From a virus, in the IMG/VR virus record IMGVR_UViG_3300005747_000468, positions 1-41,266 of that record: 41,266 nt of DNA; one strand, given 5' to 3'. The position numbers were made by a program, and so were the translations under genes. The notes under the pieces were generated by a model. The model was given only the letters and a program-made list of their open reading frames with translations, searched no databases and was not told the origin of the DNA. Every line of letters begins with the position of its first letter. Within the stretch, counting starts at the first letter, position 1. Positions 7,988 to 16,813 of the stretch are shown piece after piece.

Positions 7988-10900
7988 ATGAAGATAAATA
8001 AGAACTTTGTTGGGTCCAGAATGAATAAGAGTCTGGATGAGAGATTAATACCTGCTGGTGATTATATAGATGCGTTAAATATCCGTGTGTCATCAGACGA
8101 AGACGGACAGGCGTTAAGTGCTGAAAATGCTATTGGTAATGAGCTTTTAGCTACACCTGAATTTGAGGGGTCTACATTAACCAACGCTAAGTGTCTTGGT
8201 GCATTCGAAGATGGGACCAACGAAACTATTTACTGGTTTGTTACCTCTGACGAGGCAGATATGATATTGTCGTACAACGCTAGGACTGATTCAATTAATT
8301 ATCATGTTGTATCTGTTACAGTTCTAAATTTCAACAATCAATACCTTATGAATGGTATAGATAAGATTGATGATTTTCTTTTCTTTACTGACAATTATAA
8401 CCAGCCGAGACGTATTAATGTAAAAAGTTCTTATCCTCATCCTGAATCTGGTGTCGACCAGATCACAGAGGATGATATATCTGTAATAGTTAAACCACCT
8501 GTAAACGCACCTGTATTGGAGTTGTCTAAAAAGGCAACTAAGCAAAACTACATGGATGATAAATTCATAAGGTTTGCATATAGATATAAATATAAAGACG
8601 GAGAGTATTCTGCTATCTCTGAGTTTTCAGACTTAGCCTTCAGTCCTGGTCAGTTTAAATTAGACTATGGAAGCTATGACATGGTTGGTATGAAAAACAG
8701 CATAAATTCAGCTAAAGTAACTTTCAACACTGGTCCTAGTGATGTTGTTGGGGTTGACTTGTGTTTTAAGTTGTCTAATTCTAACGTTATAAACGTTGTA
8801 GAAAAATACAATAAGTTAGACAGTGGATGGCCTGACAGTTCTGATGTATCTATTGAGTTTACAAATCAAAAGATCTATACCACACTGGCAGAAAGTGAAC
8901 TACTGAGACTGTATGACAATGTTCCAAAATATGCAAAGGCACAAACAACAGTTGGTAACAGAATTATGTATGCTAATTACATTGACGGATATGACGTTGA
9001 CACTGTTTTAGATTATGACCTTGAGCTTATTAACGAAGATATAGGATTTAATCCTATACCAGAGGGACAATCTAATGGAAATGCCTATACAATATCTGGG
9101 GGTAGTGTGACTATAACAGATTCAAGGCTAGATATTGACTTAACAGATGTTGAGCTAATTGAGGGTGGTAGTTTAAACATAGATTTCAACATAAGACACG
9201 ACTCCTTTGGTGGAGATGCTTCGTATGTTGACGGAAGTGAGGTTGAAAACGAATATCAGGAAACGTTTCAATTCATATTTCCTAGGGACTACTCTTCTGT
9301 TAATGATTTAGCTACAGACCCCGATTTTTTGTCTTCAATAGAACTAACAGATCCAACTGGATTTCCAGGCACAGAAAGTGATGGTTATAGTCTAAGCGAC
9401 TTGTTTTTCTCAAATCTAACTATGCATGCAAGCGGAGACTGGGATCTTTCTGATGGTGGCATTACTTCATCAGACCAAGGCTTTGTCGTCTCTCATTCTG
9501 TAAACACACTGAGTCTGCAAGTTCCTGCTGTCGAATTCGAGAGTAATGTAACCCAGGGGACTTTTGCTTATGAATATTTCCTAATGGCAGAGACTACGGT
9601 ATCTGTAACAGAACAGGGAAACAGACAAAGCTTACACAGTAATAGAGATTATGAGGTTGGTATTGTTTATCTAGACCAATACAACAGAGCTTCAACAGCG
9701 CTAGTGTGTAACAACAACACCGTTTATGTTGAGCCTCAAGACTCCATAAATAAAAACGCAGTACAGGCAACCATAAAACATTTAGCTCCAAGTTGGGCGA
9801 AGAGATATAGACTTGTCATGAAGCCAAGTAAGGGCAACTACGAGACTATATACGCTAAACAATATTATTTTGATTCTCAGGAATCTGTTTGGTGGGTTAA
9901 ATTAGAGGGTGACAATCAGACTAAATTCAAAAATGGCGACAACCTTATTGTAAAAACTGCCTCAAACGGCCCGCTTACAGATGTTGTAAAAACAAAGGTT
10001 TTAGATCTTGGTACAAAAGAAAAGCACTTTATAGACGAGACAGATGAGCTCCCTCCCAACTCAGGTGTTTATATGAAGTTGAGGCCCACTCAATATAGTA
10101 TATCAGAACCAGAATACGGAGATATTGATAAGGGGGCGAAGAGTAAAAAAAATGGTTATGGCATTGCATACCCAACATATATCGAAGATGATGCTAACCC
10201 AGGGACATATATAAATTATGATATTCCATCTGGAAGTGAGGTTCGTATATTCTTTTCAAACACAAGAAACGGGTCTGGTTACAGATGCGGGTCTAGGAGA
10301 TTTAAATTCGATAGGACTTTTACGGCCACCAGAGATTATAACAATCTACATGATTTCATTATAGGTGAAAACATAGACTTTAATAACCCAACAAACAATC
10401 CAGCCACGGAGAGTAGCGATGATACGACCCCAAGCGCCGACTTTGACGAAAGCGTAGGGACTTTCTCTGGTGGGTTCTTTAGTTTTTTTCAAGGAGGATA
10501 TAATGCTGGTGAAGGTGTAACAGGGATTCGTTGGGCTGAAGCTGGTACAGAGGGGACTTCAAATTATGAATCTTACCTTACGTTTACACACGCTGGAAGC
10601 AAGTGTAATGGTCGTAACTACTGGATGGACGTTCATATACAGGTATTCAGAGCTGGAGCTCTTCTTGTTTTTGAAACTGTCCCAGAGGAAAACACAAACG
10701 AGATTTATTACGAGAGTTTCAATAGCTATCCAATAACAGAAGACAGATATCACACTGGAAATGTTCAAAACCAAAACGCAGTAAGCAATTGTGTTGTAGA
10801 TTTAGACATGTACAACTGTTTTTCTTTTGGTAATGGAGTTGAGAGCTTCAAGATAGAAGATGGCTTAGCAAAACCTGGTTTTAAAATAGGAGCTAGAGTC

Positions 10901-13084
10901 ACGGCTGTATCGGAGCAAGATTATAAGGAGTCGCACAGGTACGCCGACATTACGTATAGTGGTGTCTATAACGACGAAACCAACCTAAATAAACTAAATG
11001 AGTTTAACCTAGGGCTTGTTAACTTCAAAACTTTAGAGAAATCTTTTGGACCTATTGAGGTTCTTCACGCAAGACAGAAGGACATACTAGTCCTTCAGGA
11101 AGATAAGATATCATATGTTCTTTTAGATAAAAACTTATTGTCTGATGCTGGAGCAGGGGGTAGCATTGTGTCGACTCCTGCTGTACTAGGAACTCAAATG
11201 GCACGCATTGAAGAGTTTGGTATTAGCAACAACCCTGAAAGTTTTGCCGTTCATGGTTTTGACGTATTTTTTACAGACTCCAAAAGAGGATCTGTAATAA
11301 ATCTTAGAGGTGGTCAAGGTCCTGGAGATCAATTAAGCGTTATTTCTTCATTAGGAATGCGGTCTTGGTTTAGAGATGAGTTCATAGACAATATGAACAA
11401 TATAAAATTAGGGTGTTACGATCCATACATGAATGAATACGTACTATCCATTACAGATGACCCTCTTGATATTCAGACAGACACTGTTGATTGTGGATTT
11501 ACAGTAGCTCAACAAACTTCTAGCACACCTATCACGTACACAGTAAACCTAGGTGAATATAATGGGGATGTCGATATAGACTACAGTGTTACTTCTGGAA
11601 GTCTTCATGTTTTAGTTACATACGACGGAACAAATGTTATTGATCAGTCTGTGACAGGGACTGGAACCTTAACGTTCTCAAGAGATGTGTTTAACGTGAA
11701 CGATTGTGTTGTTGTTTTAACCCCAACCTCGGCAACTTATGAGCTTAACTTTGGTTGTGTTCAGGCGCAGCAACTCACTGTTATAAGAATAGTTAAAAAT
11801 ACAGATCAAATGGAAACTCAGTCTATTCATCACGAATACTTCTGGGAGGCGAATGGACATACAAGTCCAGTGACCACTGATTCTGTGACATTTGGAGTGG
11901 GTCCAGTATCTTTATATGAGTCATTTACTAGCTATGAGTCTTCTGGAGCAATTCCAGAGGAAGGGGCTACTGTTACAATGAGATATAAGAAATTGGCAGG
12001 AGATTTAGCGGAGTGGGACTCAGATAAATTTAAATATCTTGTTTCAGATACGCTATATGATGAGAGTGATATCAACACATTAAGTCCTCTCCTTCAGGAA
12101 GCAACTCCAATAAATAACCCTGCGACAGACGTGTATGAAGCTTCATTTACATACGCAAACCCATCGGATCATCAATATTTGTATTTGGTTTGGGATTATA
12201 TAGAACCTCAAATCGAGTGTTCTGACACACTTTCCACAAGCGGTAGTGAAGGTATATATGAGTTAGAGCTTGAATTAGGAACAGACACAGGTGTAGCTAC
12301 AGTTCAGTTTGAATCCGTAAGTATTCCTGATAGATTTGAATTACTATGGGACGGATCTGTAGTGGCCGACTCTTTGTTTGTTGGTGATGGTTTACCTGGC
12401 ACACCTGGTTACACAACTGAGATCACAAGCGCCACATCATTACCTGTCTATGAGTTTGATGGAACTAACTTTGCTCAAAGCACAACAGAACCAACTCGAT
12501 CTGTTAATTTTACTTCTGCCGATATAGCAAGCACAACTGTGTCTAGACCAACGTCTGGCGATGGATCTGTAGGTAATCAGGTAGGTGTTGTCGGAGGTTA
12601 TCCTACTGGAACTCCTTTAGCGTCCAATGGTGAGGTTAAATTACAGTTTAACAAAAACACAGCATATCCAACAAAGGTTACTATTAGAGTAACTGGTGTA
12701 AATACAAGTACGGCATGGTATATCCAGGGTATTGAATGTCCTGTAGATGCCACTCCAGTTGGATACGATACAGATCATTTCTATTTACAGGATTGGTCTT
12801 GGCAAGATGACGTTGATCCGCTAGGAGGGTCTGTAAACTCAGTTGTTGTTATAGAATTAACTAACGGAGATTGGTATTATGATCTTATAAACGGAACGGG
12901 GGTAGGTCCATTTGAATCTGAGTATCCAATTGGAAGTACGATTGACTTATCTGATGATTTATTTGGTCCATTTGCTAGTCTAGAGTTAGCTGTAGCTGAC
13001 TTCGAGGACTCAATAGGAGGACACGTATATAGCTATACCAACTACGAAAATGTTAACGTTAATAATTACACAATAGTAGACTAA
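7988..13084 (+). CDS. Tail stabilisation / muzzle-like protein, 1698 aa
   Basis: This 1698-residue tail protein opens with MKINKNFVGSRMNKSLDERL followed by IPAGDYIDALNIRVSS. That is the characteristic N-terminus of proteins annotated as stabilization protein in crAss-like and marine Bacteroidetes phages, which close the tail tube. The first two thirds are beta-rich. A GRGSxxNLRGG-like region (GSVINLRGGQGPGDQLSVIS) lies near residue 1100. From about residue 1166 the protein holds beta-sandwich-like modules: a VDCGFTV start, and a PDRFELLWDGSVVADSLFVG motif near residue 1446 that resembles carbohydrate-binding or Ig-like modules of phage tail proteins. These may contact the host surface. It is unusually long compared with the family members I remember, mainly through the C-terminal modules. 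Confidence 0.75.
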   Translation: MKINKNFVGSRMNKSLDERLIPAGDYIDALNIRVSSDEDGQALSAENAIGNELLATPEFEGSTLTNAKCLGAFEDGTNETIYWFVTSDEADMILSYNARTDSINYHVVSVTVLNFNNQYLMNGIDKIDDFLFFTDNYNQPRRINVKSSYPHPESGVDQITEDDISVIVKPPVNAPVLELSKKATKQNYMDDKFIRFAYRYKYKDGEYSAISEFSDLAFSPGQFKLDYGSYDMVGMKNSINSAKVTFNTGPSDVVGVDLCFKLSNSNVINVVEKYNKLDSGWPDSSDVSIEFTNQKIYTTLAESELLRLYDNVPKYAKAQTTVGNRIMYANYIDGYDVDTVLDYDLELINEDIGFNPIPEGQSNGNAYTISGGSVTITDSRLDIDLTDVELIEGGSLNIDFNIRHDSFGGDASYVDGSEVENEYQETFQFIFPRDYSSVNDLATDPDFLSSIELTDPTGFPGTESDGYSLSDLFFSNLTMHASGDWDLSDGGITSSDQGFVVSHSVNTLSLQVPAVEFESNVTQGTFAYEYFLMAETTVSVTEQGNRQSLHSNRDYEVGIVYLDQYNRASTALVCNNNTVYVEPQDSINKNAVQATIKHLAPSWAKRYRLVMKPSKGNYETIYAKQYYFDSQESVWWVKLEGDNQTKFKNGDNLIVKTASNGPLTDVVKTKVLDLGTKEKHFIDETDELPPNSGVYMKLRPTQYSISEPEYGDIDKGAKSKKNGYGIAYPTYIEDDANPGTYINYDIPSGSEVRIFFSNTRNGSGYRCGSRRFKFDRTFTATRDYNNLHDFIIGENIDFNNPTNNPATESSDDTTPSADFDESVGTFSGGFFSFFQGGYNAGEGVTGIRWAEAGTEGTSNYESYLTFTHAGSKCNGRNYWMDVHIQVFRAGALLVFETVPEENTNEIYYESFNSYPITEDRYHTGNVQNQNAVSNCVVDLDMYNCFSFGNGVESFKIEDGLAKPGFKIGARVTAVSEQDYKESHRYADITYSGVYNDETNLNKLNEFNLGLVNFKTLEKSFGPIEVLHARQKDILVLQEDKISYVLLDKNLLSDAGAGGSIVSTPAVLGTQMARIEEFGISNNPESFAVHGFDVFFTDSKRGSVINLRGGQGPGDQLSVISSLGMRSWFRDEFIDNMNNIKLGCYDPYMNEYVLSITDDPLDIQTDTVDCGFTVAQQTSSTPITYTVNLGEYNGDVDIDYSVTSGSLHVLVTYDGTNVIDQSVTGTGTLTFSRDVFNVNDCVVVLTPTSATYELNFGCVQAQQLTVIRIVKNTDQMETQSIHHEYFWEANGHTSPVTTDSVTFGVGPVSLYESFTSYESSGAIPEEGATVTMRYKKLAGDLAEWDSDKFKYLVSDTLYDESDINTLSPLLQEATPINNPATDVYEASFTYANPSDHQYLYLVWDYIEPQIECSDTLSTSGSEGIYELELELGTDTGVATVQFESVSIPDRFELLWDGSVVADSLFVGDGLPGTPGYTTEITSATSLPVYEFDGTNFAQSTTEPTRSVNFTSADIASTTVSRPTSGDGSVGNQVGVVGGYPTGTPLASNGEVKLQFNKNTAYPTKVTIRVTGVNTSTAWYIQGIECPVDATPVGYDTDHFYLQDWSWQDDVDPLGGSVNSVVVIELTNGDWYYDLINGTGVGPFESEYPIGSTIDLSDDLFGPFASLELAVADFEDSIGGHVYSYTNYENVNVNNYTIVD

Positions 13085-13836
13085 TGATATACACATTAAC
13101 ATATAGCGAAGGAGCAAAAGGGTGGCCGTCCTTTTACTCATTTAATCCAGAGGCAATGGTTGGCATGAACAATTACTTCTATTCATTTAAGAATGGAAGG
13201 TTGTATAGACACAACACAGGAGCCAGAAATAACTTCTACGGAGCTCAATATCCATCTACAATTAGAGGTGTAATGAATGATGAGCCGTCTACTGTAAAAA
13301 CTTTTAAAACCATAAGTCTTGAAAGCTCAGCCCCATGGAATTGTACTCTAACTAGCGATTTAGGTTCTGGGTTTATAGATAGGGCGTGGTTTAGTTTAAA
13401 GGAGGGCGATTATTACGCACACATTAGAAGAAATGAAGATGATGGTGTACTTGAAATGAGGTCTTTACAAGGAATTGGATCTTGTGATAGCGTAATTTCT
13501 GCTGATCCGTCTGCCGTTATTGTTACATTTTCATTCCGATTAGATAGTATGATATCCGTAGGTGACAAAATGTATAGACAGACAGGAGGTGGACTTGCTT
13601 TAGTTGGGGATATAACCAATGTAACTGGTAGGACCATAGCCGTAAACACCACTGTAAGTGGAGGTTCAATTCCTTCAGCTGGAGTCTTTTTAGCTTACAT
13701 AAAGAATAATGTGGCGGAATCTTACGGAACAACTGGTTACTATATGCAGTATGACTTAGAACTGCCTACAAATGTGTCATCAATCCCAACAGAAATATAT
13801 GCTATAGGATCCTCTCTATTTAAGAGTTTTCCATAA
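13084..13836 (+). CDS. Virion tail protein downstream of the stabilisation protein
   Basis: The 250-residue product has an N-terminal region with KGWPSFYSFNPEAMVGMNNY, FYSFKNGRLYRHN and NNFYGAQYPSTI. I recognise this in structural proteins that follow the stabilisation protein in Bacteroidetes phages. The remainder is beta-rich and ends PTEIYAIGSSLFKSFP. The start overlaps the previous stop as TAATG, so it is probably made in step with the tail protein and built into the same structure. It could be a fibre-attachment or tail-tip protein. No enzymatic motif is seen. Confidence 0.6.
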   Translation: MIYTLTYSEGAKGWPSFYSFNPEAMVGMNNYFYSFKNGRLYRHNTGARNNFYGAQYPSTIRGVMNDEPSTVKTFKTISLESSAPWNCTLTSDLGSGFIDRAWFSLKEGDYYAHIRRNEDDGVLEMRSLQGIGSCDSVISADPSAVIVTFSFRLDSMISVGDKMYRQTGGGLALVGDITNVTGRTIAVNTTVSGGSIPSAGVFLAYIKNNVAESYGTTGYYMQYDLELPTNVSSIPTEIYAIGSSLFKSFP

Positions 13837-13844
13837 AAATTTAG

Positions 13845-13852
13845 TATATTTG
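13845..13852 (+). promoter_or_regulatory. Bacteroidetes-type -7 element before the cupin gene
   Basis: TATATTTG matches TAnnTTTG exactly. Only six bases separate it from the ATG at 13859, so a transcript started here would begin at or next to the start codon (leaderless or almost so). No clear -33 TTG is present at the proper distance, which lowers confidence. Confidence 0.45.
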
Positions 13853-13858
13853 CACTGA

Positions 13859-14407
13859 ATGAATTTAATTAAGATAGTAAAATCTGTTTTTAAGAAAAAA
13901 AGCAATGATGAGGATATATTAAAGTATGTTCATCAAAACAGAGGAATACTCTGGGAAAAGATTGCTACATTCAAGGAACAACTACTATCTATTGAAGGAT
14001 CTTTGGAACACAAGGCTGGTAACCCACAGTCTGAGGAGATGAAAGAGATGTTCCCTTTAAAGCAAACCCTAGAGGGTGGGCTTTACACAAGGGAGTTGTT
14101 TATGCCAAAGGGCTCTATAGTCGTTAGCATGATACACAAACAACAACATCCATCATTTCTGTTGAAAGGAAAGGTGTCGTATTTAACCGACGAAGGTGAA
14201 ATTAAAACCATAGTAGGGCCACACACCATATTCACTCAGACAGGGACACAGAGAGTTCTATATATACATGAAGACACCAATTGGTGTTGTGTATATAAAA
14301 CAGATGCGAAAACATTTGAAGAAGCTGAGGCAGATGTCTATACAGATAATTACAGAGATTTGCCGAAGATAGTTATAAAAGAAAAAAAGAAATTATGTCA
14401 GGAATAG
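13859..14407 (+). CDS. Cupin-fold protein in the virion module
   Basis: The 182-residue protein has a helical N-terminal part and a single beta-barrel of cupin type at about residues 68-150. The core reads LYTRELFMPKGSIVVSMIHK, then QQHPSFLLKGKVSYLTDEGE, with a later HEDTNWCCVYKT strand. His93, His97, His122 and His137 are candidate metal ligands, but the classical cupin glutamate is not obvious. I have seen this protein type in several marine phages, where its substrate is unknown. It overlaps the next gene by 13 bases and follows its own possible promoter, so it may be expressed with the internal virion proteins. A sugar- or metal-binding role is speculation. Confidence 0.7.
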   Translation: MNLIKIVKSVFKKKSNDEDILKYVHQNRGILWEKIATFKEQLLSIEGSLEHKAGNPQSEEMKEMFPLKQTLEGGLYTRELFMPKGSIVVSMIHKQQHPSFLLKGKVSYLTDEGEIKTIVGPHTIFTQTGTQRVLYIHEDTNWCCVYKTDAKTFEEAEADVYTDNYRDLPKIVIKEKKKLCQE

Positions 14408-15201
14408 CAGCAGCAATTGGCGCAGGGGTAGCAGTATTAGGGACTGGTTTTCAAATTGCCCAAGGCCTAAAACAAAATAAGATGGCTAAAGATGCTCAGA
14501 GAGCCTCAGCCGCAGCGTTAGCACAAGCAAAACAAAGATTAGACTTAAACAGATTAGAAGGTGTCCAAGTTCCTTTAGAGTCTTATGAAAGGATGATGAA
14601 GGAGATGACTGCACAGCAGAAACAATCCTTAACAAGCTTGCAGGAGGCGGATGAAAGAACATTGGCCGCTGGTATGGGTAAATTATATGCCGCTGCATCT
14701 GGTGAGACAGAGAAGGCTAGGGAGAAAATGGGTGAAGCTATATATGATAGAGATAAAATGATTGCTAAAGAAGAAGCTAGGATAGACAGGGCTCTTGCTT
14801 CTATAAGTTTAGAAGAGGCAATTGGTTTTGAAAAAGAAGCCGCACAAAGAGAAGAAGCAGCAGCAATGAATTTTGCTGGGGCAATTTCTGGACTAGGGCA
14901 GGCTGCAAGCTTGTATCAACAAAGTAGACCCTTATTTTCAGCCAGACAAGGTCAGTTAGGAGCAGCGCAAGCATATCAACAACAAACAGGTATGTACAAA
15001 GACATGAATGCAAGGCAAGCAAGAAGAGCTATGCTAGATGCTGGTATTACTCAACAAGGTTTTCAGAATTTAGCAGCTGGATTAACGGTTGGTGGAAGAG
15101 CTGTTCAAACAGCTATAACCATGCCCATGGCAGGTATTCAACCATTAACTGGGACAACAATCCAACCAGTTCAGCTTAATATACCTCCTATAACACAGTA
15201 G
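14395..15201 (+). CDS. Internal virion-like protein with membrane helix and coiled coil
   Basis: This 268-residue protein starts with a glycine/alanine hydrophobic helix (MSGIAAAIGAGVAVLGTGFQ). A long Ala/Glu/Lys/Gln-rich coiled coil follows to about residue 155, then a second small-residue helix (MNFAGAISGLGQAASLYQQ), and the protein ends in a hydrophobic, proline-containing tail. Composition, size and position before two larger proteins resemble the smallest of the ejected internal proteins of T7-like podoviruses (gp14 type), which enter the host envelope during infection. The similarity is in architecture only. It overlaps the cupin gene and lies three bases before the next gene. Confidence 0.55.
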   Translation: MSGIAAAIGAGVAVLGTGFQIAQGLKQNKMAKDAQRASAAALAQAKQRLDLNRLEGVQVPLESYERMMKEMTAQQKQSLTSLQEADERTLAAGMGKLYAAASGETEKAREKMGEAIYDRDKMIAKEEARIDRALASISLEEAIGFEKEAAQREEAAAMNFAGAISGLGQAASLYQQSRPLFSARQGQLGAAQAYQQQTGMYKDMNARQARRAMLDAGITQQGFQNLAAGLTVGGRAVQTAITMPMAGIQPLTGTTIQPVQLNIPPITQ

Positions 15202-15204
15202 ATA

Positions 15205-16809
15205 ATGGGATACGGATATCAAGAAAGAGATTTAGATAAGTCGGTAATAGACTGGGCAGGTCTTACCAAGACCATATCTGATAATTTATTTAAAGAAGCT
15301 CAGCGTAGAGAGACAGCTAAATTTGAGCTTGAAAAAACTCAACAAGAAGAGCTTCAAAAGCTTAATGAGTATGAGCAGGGATTGGACCCGTCTGCTAATA
15401 AGTGGGCCATGGAAATGGCTCAGCAGGCGAGGGACTTTAAGATGCAGAATCATAAGATTATGAAAGCTGGTCTGAGATCTGTGAACGACTCAAAGCTTGT
15501 AAGTCAAAACGTTATGGATGGATGGACCGATCTTAATGGTGCGTTAAAATCATATAACGAGACATACAAAAAACTTAGTGAAAAAGACGGCAAAGGAAAC
15601 CAGTTTATTCTGCAAGAAATGGCTAAGTTTGTGGACTTGAAAAACAAAAAGATATATTACGATCCAAATTCAGGGTCGCCATACTTTGCTAACGTAGATC
15701 CTAAAACTGGTAAGATGGACGAAAATAGCCTTAGACCAGTTAGATCATTTAACAATGTGCAAGCTCAAGAGTTTGAGGTTATTGATGTTGAGTCTGAAAC
15801 CACTAAGATGGCTCAAAATACTGCCGCATGGGAGTTAGCTGTTAGTTCTACTAAAGACTTAGAAAATGCACGACTAAACCCCACCTATCAACAATGGCGT
15901 GATAATAGCGTTAAATCAATATTGAGCAGTGACCAGAGAACAGCTTCTGTTCTTATGGATTATTTAAATCTAGACCCTACCAGCGATCCTAAGGCTCCTT
16001 CTGGAACCGTAACGTATGAAAGAGTAAAGGGGTATGATAAACAAGGAAAGCCCATCATGGAAACTGTAACAAAAAATATAGGGCAGGTTCAGATGGAGTA
16101 TGTTAATGGTGTTCTTACACCAACACTTACGCCCGAGCAAAAAGAACTTGCAAAGGATGCGGTTGTTTCTTCTTTGGAGAACAAATTAGCATTCAAGACA
16201 GCTCAACAATATGTTTCACCTAAAACAAAAAGTGGAGCTGCTACAACAAATACTAATGTAGCATCTCTAGTACAGGATTTTGTTACTAAAGGAGATTTCT
16301 CTGCATTACAATCAGCATTATCTCAAAAAGGGTATACTGGTACAGTTGCCCCTGATGCTAATGGTATTATAAAATTAAGAGATAAAAACGGAAACCTGCT
16401 AAACGTTAACACTGAAGGTAAAACCGCTAAAGAAGTTGGTAATGAAATTGCTGGCCACCTTGGCGTGGGATCTGAATTTAACCAAAGATCAATTACTGGT
16501 AATCTAAATCCAGATATTTTAGATCCTAACAATTCAGGCAACTTTGGTACATTCTCTACAAAGGCTACTAGTGTAAGTACATCTAATGTTGATCTTATAG
16601 ATGTTGCTGGAGCAGATGCAAACAAAGTTAAGTCTTCAGTTCAAAAGGCGGCCAATGAAGTTGGTATTGCGCCTAGTAGAATAACAATATCAAACGGAGA
16701 GATACTACTTGACGGAAATAAAATTGGTAATGTTGGAGTTTCAACGGGACCTGAGATTGCACAACAATTAGAGCAAGCAGCTCAAACAACTACTACACAA
16801 GCACCTTAA
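15205..16809 (+). CDS. Probable internal virion protein, 534 aa
   Basis: The protein begins MGYGYQERDLDKSVIDWAGL and continues with a charged helical region rich in Gln, Glu and Lys to about residue 135. A mixed middle part and a Ser/Thr/Asn-rich C-terminal third follow, ending QAAQTTTTQAP. I recognise the N-terminal pattern (DWAGLTKTISDNLFKEAQRR) from unnamed proteins of Bacteroidetes phages located just before a giant polyvalent protein. It probably belongs to the set packaged inside the head and ejected with DNA. No catalytic motif was seen. It is co-transcribed with the genes on either side, with gaps of 3 and 4 bases. Confidence 0.5.
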   Translation: MGYGYQERDLDKSVIDWAGLTKTISDNLFKEAQRRETAKFELEKTQQEELQKLNEYEQGLDPSANKWAMEMAQQARDFKMQNHKIMKAGLRSVNDSKLVSQNVMDGWTDLNGALKSYNETYKKLSEKDGKGNQFILQEMAKFVDLKNKKIYYDPNSGSPYFANVDPKTGKMDENSLRPVRSFNNVQAQEFEVIDVESETTKMAQNTAAWELAVSSTKDLENARLNPTYQQWRDNSVKSILSSDQRTASVLMDYLNLDPTSDPKAPSGTVTYERVKGYDKQGKPIMETVTKNIGQVQMEYVNGVLTPTLTPEQKELAKDAVVSSLENKLAFKTAQQYVSPKTKSGAATTNTNVASLVQDFVTKGDFSALQSALSQKGYTGTVAPDANGIIKLRDKNGNLLNVNTEGKTAKEVGNEIAGHLGVGSEFNQRSITGNLNPDILDPNNSGNFGTFSTKATSVSTSNVDLIDVAGADANKVKSSVQKAANEVGIAPSRITISNGEILLDGNKIGNVGVSTGPEIAQQLEQAAQTTTTQAP

Positions 16810-16813
16810 TAAT

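Noticed and set aside
11566-11575. An ATGTCGAT octamer inside the stabilisation protein gene
   Set aside because: It is a single copy explained by coding for ValAspIle, unlike the five-copy intergenic cluster.
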